NCBI GenBank assembly: GCA_910584915.1
Contig: CAJUDM010000019.1
Coordinates: 37,428 to 91,698 of the forward strand
Source of the DNA: an uncultured Lachnospiraceae bacterium
Lineage (GTDB): Bacteria; Bacillota; Clostridia; Lachnospirales; Lachnospiraceae
DNA: 54,271 bases
Direction of reading: 5' to 3'
In this document: positions 47,887-54,271 of the stretch, piece after piece
How the letters are laid out: each line of letters begins with the position of its first letter
How positions within the stretch are numbered: the stretch's first letter is position 1
Translations under genes and position numbers: made by a program
Notes under the pieces: generated by a model
What the model was told of the DNA's origin: nothing
Seen by the model: only the letters and a program-made list of their open reading frames with translations
The model's database searches: none

Positions 47887-50800
47887 ATGTATCATTGTCA
47901 TCTGCGATTTTATTTTACCGGGCATCACCCCGAATTATTTGCCCCTCTCAGAGAGATGCCTCCGATGGAAGCGTTTACGCATGAATTCGGAGAGAGCAGT
48001 GAGCCTGAAAAAGCCCCCGCCGCAAAAGCGGATGTCATTCTGGCGGATCTGCGGGATACCGATGCGGTAAAAACAGTACAGATATTGAATACATGGAAAA
48101 AAGCGGAGGCGGAGTTTATCCTGCTCGCCGATAAAGAACAGATAGAAAGCCTTACCGATATTCTGCCTGAAATCACAGATATCTGGACTCTGCCCATATC
48201 CGCGGCGGAACTGCGTTTTCATTTTCTGCGCTGGCAGCAGGGCTGCAAGGCCCGCAAGGACTACTGGCAGACCAGCCATTATCTGGAGAGCGCTATCAAC
48301 AACTCCCCAAACCTGATCTGGTATAAGGATAAAAACGGCATCCACGAAAAGGTCAACGACAGCTTCTGTGAGACTGTCGGCAAGACAAAAGCACAGGTAC
48401 AGGGCAGAGGCCACGCCTACATATGGGATGTGGAACAGGACGATCCCGCCTGTATCGAATCGGAACGCATTGTCATGGAAACAAAAAAAACCTGCATCTC
48501 CGAGGAGACCATCCAGACCGGAGACGGCAAACGGACTCTTTCCACCTACAAGTCCCCTCTGTACGATCTGGACGGCAGCGTTATGGGAACTGTCGGCGTT
48601 GCCATCGATGTCACAAAAGAGCGCGCCTACGCCAGTGAACTGATCCGCAAAAACCAGACGTTGGAAACGCTTTTTACAACCATAGACTGCGGTATGATGT
48701 GCCATTCTCTCGATGGCTCCCGTATCATCAGCATCAATCCCGCCGCGCTCGAGATCCTCGGATACGATTCCGTGGATTCCATGATGGCGGACGGCTTCGA
48801 TCTGGTCGCATCGACTGTCTTTGAGCCGGATAAAGCGGAACTGGAGGAAAAGATCCGCTCCTTAAAAAAGGCCGGCGACAGTGTCAGCACAGAATACCGT
48901 ATTCAGCACAAGGACGGTAAAGTCCTCCATGTCATGGGCAACGTCAAGATCATGGATGAGAACGGGGAACTGTTCTACCAACGCTATCTGCTGGACTGCA
49001 CCGCCCAGAAGGCACAGGAGGAGAAAGAGCGTGAAGAAGCGGAGAAACGCCAGATGGAACTGATCTACGCTCTTTCTGTCGAATATAACCTTGTATGCTT
49101 TTTTGATCTGGATACCGGAATGGGCACGGCGCTGCGCATAGGCGACTGTAAGAACAATATTCTGGAACCCATTTTTACAGGAAACATCTCCCTGCAGGAA
49201 TGTATCGATCGTTACATAGAAGCCGGAGTTTATGAGGAGGATCAGGCAGGCTTCCGCCAGGCCGTCTCACGCGAACATCTTGAGCAGGCTCTCTCCGAAC
49301 AGCCGATCTACTCCGTCAACTACCGTACTACCTGCTGTGGCATGATGAGGTATTTCCAGATGAAGATCGCCCGCGCGGGTGACTGGAATAAAAACCACGG
49401 TATCGTTCTCGGTTTCAGAAGCGTGGACGAGGAGACACGGACTGACCGTGAGAAAAAGGCTCTTCTGGAGGATGCCCTCGCGCAGGCAAACCGCGCCAGC
49501 AAGGCAAAGAGCACCTTCCTCTCCAATATGTCCCACGATATCCGCACGCCGATGAATGCGATCATCGGTTTTACGACTCTGGCCTTCACTCATATAGATC
49601 ACAAAAATCAGGTGGAGGAATACCTGAAAAAGATCATGACATCCAGCAACCATCTTCTCAGCCTGATCAACGATGTATTGGATATGAGCCATATTGAAAG
49701 CGGAAAGATCCATCTGGAGGAGGAGCCCTGCAGCCTGCCTGATATTCTGCATGAACTGCGCAACATCACGCAGGGCGATGTCCACGCCAAACAGCTGGAT
49801 CTGTATATGGATGCCGTGGATATCCGGCATGAGCAGATCTGTTGTGACAGGCTGCGCCTGAATCAGGTTCTCTTAAACCTGCTCAGCAACGCTGTAAAAT
49901 ATACGCCTGCAGGCGGCATGGTGAGCCTGAAGGTGATTGAAAAGCCCGAAACCCTCGCAGGCTATGCCAACTATGAATTCCACATCAAGGATACCGGCAT
50001 CGGCATGAGTTCGGAATTTGTAGCCCATATATTCGAACCTTTTGAGCGGGAACGCAACTCCACGATCAGCGGCATTCAGGGCACCGGACTCGGTATGGCG
50101 ATCACGAAAAACATCGTAGACATGATGAACGGTTCCATCACCGTGAACAGTACTCAGGGTGTCGGTACAGAATGCGTGGTGTCCCTTGCCCTCCGCCTTC
50201 ACGGTGGAGAAACTGAATCAAGGGATATACCGGAGCTGAACGGCTTCCGCGCACTGGTTGTAGATGATGATTTTAATACCTGTGACAGTGTCAGCACCAT
50301 GCTCCAACAGATCGGGCTGCGGGCTGAGTGGACTTTATCCGGAAAAGAGGCAGTTCTTCGCACCCGTCAGGCAGTCATGCGTGAGGACCGCTACTTTGTC
50401 TACATCATCGACTGGCTCCTTCCCGATATGAACGGTGTGGAAGTAGCAAGGCGCATCCGACAGGAGACCGGAGAAGATGTGCCTATCATTGTTCTGACCG
50501 CCTATGACTGGAGTGATATCGAGGACGAAGCGAGAGAAGCCGGTGTTACCGCATTCTGCAGCAAGCCTCTGTTCTTCTCCGAACTGCACAGATGCCTTAA
50601 CTCCATTGTCAGCGCTGATAAAACCTACAGGGCAGATACGGAAAAAAGAGAACGTCCCCTCCGTACAGGATGCATCCTGTTAGCGGAGGACAATGAACTG
50701 AACCAGGAGATTGCCGTTGCCATCCTGGAGGAAGCCGGATTTTCCGTGGAAGTCGCAGATAACGGCAAAATTGCTGTGGAAATGCTGAAAAATTCTTCTC

Positions 50801-51051
50801 CCGGTTACTATCACCTCGTTCTGATGGATATACAGATGCCGGTGATGAACGGGTACGAGGCTGCCAGGATAATCCGAAAACTGGATAATAACGATCTCGC
50901 CTCCGTTCCCATTCTGGCTATGACAGCCAACGCATTTGACGAAGATAAAAAAGAAGCTCTGCGCAACGGCATGAACGGACATATCGCAAAGCCCATAGAT
51001 ATCGATACACTGTTACAGACATTGGATGAGATATTGGGACAGCCGGAATGA
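47887..51051 (+). CDS. soluble hybrid sensor histidine kinase with two receivers
   Basis: A 1054-residue kinase with no membrane helix. Order: a receiver-like N-terminal domain (about 45-118), PAS domains at about 130-250 and 255-375, a coiled coil, a further sensory part (about 395-515), HisKA with His550 in SNMSHDIRTPMN, HATPase (DTGIGMS; GTGLGMAI), receiver 1 with Asp842 in IIDWLLPD, receiver 2 with Asp981 in LMDIQMPVMNG. No output DNA-binding domain follows. It stands alone; the partner is unknown. The AGAGGAG site is good and its stop codon lies inside a terminator loop. Confidence 0.93.
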   Translation: MYHCHLRFYFTGHHPELFAPLREMPPMEAFTHEFGESSEPEKAPAAKADVILADLRDTDAVKTVQILNTWKKAEAEFILLADKEQIESLTDILPEITDIWTLPISAAELRFHFLRWQQGCKARKDYWQTSHYLESAINNSPNLIWYKDKNGIHEKVNDSFCETVGKTKAQVQGRGHAYIWDVEQDDPACIESERIVMETKKTCISEETIQTGDGKRTLSTYKSPLYDLDGSVMGTVGVAIDVTKERAYASELIRKNQTLETLFTTIDCGMMCHSLDGSRIISINPAALEILGYDSVDSMMADGFDLVASTVFEPDKAELEEKIRSLKKAGDSVSTEYRIQHKDGKVLHVMGNVKIMDENGELFYQRYLLDCTAQKAQEEKEREEAEKRQMELIYALSVEYNLVCFFDLDTGMGTALRIGDCKNNILEPIFTGNISLQECIDRYIEAGVYEEDQAGFRQAVSREHLEQALSEQPIYSVNYRTTCCGMMRYFQMKIARAGDWNKNHGIVLGFRSVDEETRTDREKKALLEDALAQANRASKAKSTFLSNMSHDIRTPMNAIIGFTTLAFTHIDHKNQVEEYLKKIMTSSNHLLSLINDVLDMSHIESGKIHLEEEPCSLPDILHELRNITQGDVHAKQLDLYMDAVDIRHEQICCDRLRLNQVLLNLLSNAVKYTPAGGMVSLKVIEKPETLAGYANYEFHIKDTGIGMSSEFVAHIFEPFERERNSTISGIQGTGLGMAITKNIVDMMNGSITVNSTQGVGTECVVSLALRLHGGETESRDIPELNGFRALVVDDDFNTCDSVSTMLQQIGLRAEWTLSGKEAVLRTRQAVMREDRYFVYIIDWLLPDMNGVEVARRIRQETGEDVPIIVLTAYDWSDIEDEAREAGVTAFCSKPLFFSELHRCLNSIVSADKTYRADTEKRERPLRTGCILLAEDNELNQEIAVAILEEAGFSVEVADNGKIAVEMLKNSSPGYYHLVLMDIQMPVMNGYEAARIIRKLDNNDLASVPILAMTANAFDEDKKEALRNGMNGHIAKPIDIDTLLQTLDEILGQPE

Positions 51052-51067
51052 TCCGGCTGTCTTTTAT
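51038..51067 (+). terminator. hybrid kinase terminator overlapping the stop codon
   Basis: A perfect 10-bp stem GACAGCCGGA/TCCGGCTGTC with loop ATGA, then TTTTATT. The stem codes for the last residues and the loop holds the TGA stop. The T-run overlaps the stop region of the convergent gene at 51064. Confidence 0.9.
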
Positions 51068-52590
51068 TCCGACAATATCTCTATCACTTTTTCCACCGTC
51101 TCCGGTATCTGCACATCATACCTCTCCACCGCCTCTATCACAAGGATATCTGCGTCCCTGATATCCTCTCTTACCTCCTCCGCATATGCCCTGTGGGCAA
51201 TGGTGCAGTCTGAAAAATCCCTCACAAGATACTGTGCCATAAAGGTTCTGTAGGAATCTCCCAGGATAACAAATTTCTGTGCGTTCGGACTGTCTGAGTA
51301 CGCATGGTAAGTCCAGCCGGTATAAATATCCCCCTCTTCTTCCTCCATCACTACCTCCGGCTTATAGCGGATCACATAATCCTCATCCGGCGCATATCCT
51401 GCACCATCGAGCCCTCCCATCGCGATCAGTTCCCGCGCCTCCGCGTCCTTTCTCCCGGTTTCCAACGTGCGCAGATCCGTGGCCTCCATTCCCAGCGCCT
51501 CGTAGAGCGCCTGCGTGCCGATAAACGCCCCAGCATTGTTCCAGTGGGTGTCATACTGATAATATGTCTGCCAGTAAAGTTCTGCCTCCCTCAGTTCCCG
51601 CATCGGATATATGATACTGATATCCGAATTTTCGCGGATATAGTCTACCAGCCTGTCCTCTCTTTTATACGGATCAACGATCTCGTAGTCCGGCATATAC
51701 TCTGGGTACATCTGCTCCCTGTTGGGCAGGAACATAAACTGCAGCCGTATGCCCCTCTCATCACACAGTTCCTGCAGGCGGAGCATCGGCTCCAGATATT
51801 CCTCCATCTCCTCCTCCGACATTATATTAGAGCCCTCGTAGTAGGCAATACTGTCATCCCCCGTGTAAAACAGCCAGTCAAAACGCCCCTGCAGCACCCC
51901 GTTGCCGACTGCCACAGGCGCCAGATAACTGTTGTCGATGATCTTTCCCTGAAAGTCTTCCCGATATTTCAGGCCACAGGTATCGCAGGCATACTCCGTG
52001 TATCCGTAGGAAGTGTAGGAGGGCTCCCGCACCTCAGTTAAGCGCCTCCCGTGGGACAGGGCGGGAACCTCCTCCGTATAGCTGTCCCCACAGTGGTCAC
52101 AGATGCGGCGGATCAGCCCTCCCTGTTGGCAGGTCGCCTCCCTGAGCACCTCCTCCTGATAACGGTGGCCGTTCTCTGCCTCCCCGTCCTCTCCCTCCGC
52201 CGGCGCAAAAGCTTCTTCGGCATTCTGTTCCCCGGAGAGCAGATCGTTTATATCCATGCTTGTATCTTCCCCTTTTCCGTACAGCAGCCCGGACAGCCGT
52301 ATCTGAATATGGTCCGAATATACCCTCTCCAGCGCGCTGTCCAGTTTTTGTTCCCATGTGATCAGAAAGCTGCGGAACGGGATATTGTCATTGTAATAAC
52401 ATTCCAGCTTCTGCGTACAGTCCTTCTCCAGCACAAATTCCGGCAGTTCTGCTTTTGCCCTGTTCTCCTCCAGGTCAAAGTCCCATTCTTCTCTCACTTC
52501 CGGCGCAAGGCATCCCACGCCATACCATATCATTCCCGGCAGTACCAGCACTGCCAAAAACATCCATATCCTGATTTTCCTGTCTGACAT
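51064..52590 (-). CDS. AlgJ/AlgX-like SGNH protein with Cys-rich insert
   Basis: A 508-residue protein, start at 52590 (MSDRKIRIWMFLAVL) after GAGGAAAG. One N-terminal helix (about 9-28), then an outside AlgX/AlgJ fold with DTHW at 347-350 and the Ser446 nucleophile in LGDSYRTF. Residues about 150-215 are an insert with C..CDHCGDSYTEEVPALSH and YACDTCG, like the Cys-Gly/Ala-His repeats of clostridial surface proteins. This insert splits the normal domain and is unusual. Partner of the MBOAT at 52614 (23 bp apart). Confidence 0.88.
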   Translation of the reverse strand: MSDRKIRIWMFLAVLVLPGMIWYGVGCLAPEVREEWDFDLEENRAKAELPEFVLEKDCTQKLECYYNDNIPFRSFLITWEQKLDSALERVYSDHIQIRLSGLLYGKGEDTSMDINDLLSGEQNAEEAFAPAEGEDGEAENGHRYQEEVLREATCQQGGLIRRICDHCGDSYTEEVPALSHGRRLTEVREPSYTSYGYTEYACDTCGLKYREDFQGKIIDNSYLAPVAVGNGVLQGRFDWLFYTGDDSIAYYEGSNIMSEEEMEEYLEPMLRLQELCDERGIRLQFMFLPNREQMYPEYMPDYEIVDPYKREDRLVDYIRENSDISIIYPMRELREAELYWQTYYQYDTHWNNAGAFIGTQALYEALGMEATDLRTLETGRKDAEARELIAMGGLDGAGYAPDEDYVIRYKPEVVMEEEEGDIYTGWTYHAYSDSPNAQKFVILGDSYRTFMAQYLVRDFSDCTIAHRAYAEEVREDIRDADILVIEAVERYDVQIPETVEKVIEILSE

Positions 52591-52613
52591 TTTCACTATC
52601 TTTCCTCATCTGC

Positions 52614-54107
52614 CTAAAATTGAAAATAAATAAACGGATTGTAGGTTCCCGCCGCCAGCGAGAGAATACTCGCTGCCAGCAACAGGATCTGGCACGCGAA
52701 AGATAAAACGCTCCACCCTATGTCATCCCGTATTCTCCGTCGTAACCGCTCCGAACAGTTCTGCAAAAATCCCGATCCCAGTATGCCTGCTGCAAGGGCA
52801 AGCAGCACTTTCATCGACAGGTAGGACAGTACGCTCTCGTTACCGCTCCCGCTCAGGAACAGCTGTCTGATAAACTCTCCCGCTTCCAGTATATTGTCCG
52901 AGCGGAATATGATCCACCCGATCATCACAATGCCAAGGACATAGACATGATTCAATATCTTTACCGGGTTTTTTTTCAGAATCCTGCCGAGAAACAGCCT
53001 CTCCGCTATCAGCAGGACGGCATACAGCAATCCCCAGAATATAAAAGTAAAATTTGCTCCATGCCATATCCCTGTGAGTAAAAATACGATCAGCAGATTC
53101 CTGCATGTTCTCAACGTTCCTTTCCGGTTTCCACCCAGAGGTATGTAGACATAGCTCTTAAACCACGATGACAGGGAGATATGCCATCTCCTCCAGAATT
53201 CCTGCACAGATGAGGCGATGTACGGGACAGTAAAGTTTTCCCTGAAGTGAAAACCAAACATTTTTCCAAGGCCGATCGCCATATCCGAATATCCCGAAAA
53301 ATCATAATATATCTGAAGTGTATAGGAAACCGCTCCCAGCCAGGCAATCCCCGCACCGATCGTCCCGATCTCAAGCGACCAGATCTGGTCCGCCACACCT
53401 CCCAATGTATTGGCTATCAGCACTTTTTTTGCCAGCCCATAGCAGAATCTTTTCTGGCCGGATAAAAAAAGTTCCTCCGACTCAGTCCTTTTAAGAAGCT
53501 GTCCGGCGATATCCGAATACTGTACGATCGGTCCGGCGATCAGCTGCGGAAAAAATGCCACATACAGGGCAAAATCCGTCAGCCGCCTCTGCACAGGCGC
53601 CGTATCCCGATAGACATCTATCACATATGACATCGCCTGAAAAATAAAGAAGGACACGCCTATCGGCAGAACGATCTTCTCAATGCCGAGCTCTCCCGTC
53701 CCCTGTAGCAAAATAAGGCTTTCCAAAAAACCGCTCTGCCTGCCGGAGGAAACATAAGCCATGACAGCCTCCACCATAGCGACAGCCATATTAAAATATT
53801 TAAAGAAAAACAAAACCGCAAGATTCAAAAAGACAACCAACGCCAGAGCTCCTCTCCTTCTATTCTGCGTGCGGCTCCTGTGTATACAGATGCCGCCGGC
53901 AAAATTAATGAGAATCACCCCGAGCATGATAAAAAGATAATATATACCGCCCCAGGCATAAAAAAAGAGACTGCAAGACAGCAGAAAAAGATTTTTACAG
54001 CGTATGCGGAATTCCTGTGAGGAAAAAGGGATCACCGAAAACAGGTAATTTCCCGCCAGCACAAACGGCAAAAAGATCCATAAAAAAAGCAGCGAGCTAA
54101 AAAGCAT
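52614..54107 (-). CDS. MBOAT family O-acyltransferase (AlgI type)
   Basis: A 497-residue membrane acyltransferase. FFIFQAMSYVIDVYRDTA, FFPQLIAGPIVQYSDI, QIYYDFSGYSDMAIGLGKMFGF, FWRRWHISLSSWFKSYVYIPLGGNR and catalytic His349 in TGIWHGANF are present; it ends NPFIYFQF like the MBOAT at 29599. With the AlgJ-like protein it should O-acylate an extracellular polysaccharide. GGGGGG precedes the start. Confidence 0.95.
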   Translation of the reverse strand: MLFSSLLFLWIFLPFVLAGNYLFSVIPFSSQEFRIRCKNLFLLSCSLFFYAWGGIYYLFIMLGVILINFAGGICIHRSRTQNRRRGALALVVFLNLAVLFFFKYFNMAVAMVEAVMAYVSSGRQSGFLESLILLQGTGELGIEKIVLPIGVSFFIFQAMSYVIDVYRDTAPVQRRLTDFALYVAFFPQLIAGPIVQYSDIAGQLLKRTESEELFLSGQKRFCYGLAKKVLIANTLGGVADQIWSLEIGTIGAGIAWLGAVSYTLQIYYDFSGYSDMAIGLGKMFGFHFRENFTVPYIASSVQEFWRRWHISLSSWFKSYVYIPLGGNRKGTLRTCRNLLIVFLLTGIWHGANFTFIFWGLLYAVLLIAERLFLGRILKKNPVKILNHVYVLGIVMIGWIIFRSDNILEAGEFIRQLFLSGSGNESVLSYLSMKVLLALAAGILGSGFLQNCSERLRRRIRDDIGWSVLSFACQILLLAASILSLAAGTYNPFIYFQF

Positions 54108-54172
54108 TTTCAGTTTCCCCCCCTGAAGACTTTCTGACTCTGCACATTACTGCACTAAAGTTATCAATTTAC

Positions 54173-54201
54173 ATTTAATCATTGGCAGTGGGATTTGTCA
54201 A
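54173..54201 (-). promoter_or_regulatory. promoter of the second MBOAT pair
   Basis: Minus-strand TTGACA (54196-54201) and TTAAAT (54173-54178), 17 bp apart, about 65 bp before the MBOAT start. Confidence 0.75.
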
Positions 54202-54271
54202 GTTTCAGGCAAAAAACGATAGCGTAAGTTTATTGTAGGAATAGGACAGACAGAATAGCCCCTTGATCTGG

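Overview
The window looks like chromosome from a low-to-mid GC anaerobic Firmicute, most likely a gut Lachnospiraceae; the genus cannot be fixed from the sequence. The reasons are the S10 ribosomal operon with its clostridial L3 insertion, the classic butyrate operon thl-crt-hbd-bcd-etfB-etfA together with a separate ptb-buk pair, long-form HPF, DegV, a PadR/DUF1700/DUF4097 module, DUF11 protein, and strong AAGGAGG ribosome sites. No rRNA, tRNA, IS element, prophage or CRISPR array was seen.

Layout. 1-5969: minus-strand S10 ribosomal operon (rpsJ, rplC, rplD, rplW, rplB, rpsS, rplV, rpsC, rplP, rpsL29 gene rpmC, rpsQ) behind a strong promoter and a leader of about 340 nt; rplN would follow off the left edge, after a 75-bp tandem repeat. 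5970-6392: hemerythrin. 6534-10245: a small ROK-regulated sugar divergon (fucU-like mutarotase and aldo/keto reductase to the left, ROK regulator and an SDR to the right) with repeated AT-rich palindromes at the promoters. 10368-18686: an eight-gene minus-strand sugar operon, LacI regulator, RbsA/RbsC/RbsB-type importer, iron alcohol dehydrogenase, a second FucU-like protein and a split transketolase, with an AraB-type kinase (18902-20566) upstream. 20721-22719: ptb-buk. 22955-31098: a six-gene minus-strand operon that joins an MBOAT acyltransferase and its SGNH/AlgX-like partner to an ABC-2 exporter with two permeases and a large membrane-anchored protein. 31257-37494: the six-gene butyryl-CoA operon, with a promoter followed by a near-consensus Rex site. 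37764-42600: hpf, a MATE exporter, and the PadR-DUF1700-DUF4097 module. 42917-47639: NlpC/P60 hydrolase with a WalR-like box, an SDR, DegV, and a DUF11 protein. 47887-51051: a soluble hybrid histidine kinase. 51064-54107: a second MBOAT/AlgJ-like acyltransferase pair.

How it fits together. Acetyl-CoA goes to butyryl-CoA by the redox-controlled thl operon and then to butyrate plus ATP by Ptb-Buk, so the whole terminal pathway is inside 17 kb. The two sugar loci share FucU-like mutarotases and several oxidoreductases and may feed an unusual pentose or deoxysugar through a split transketolase; the substrate is unknown. Two separate envelope acylation pairs lie about 20 kb apart, one of them welded to an ABC exporter, which is the best candidate here for an undescribed system. 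Several structured, hairpin-rich elements sit between genes of the ribosomal and butyrate operons, and a 32-bp palindrome occurs twice. Coordinates given for promoters and operators come from reading consensus matches by eye and are inferences.
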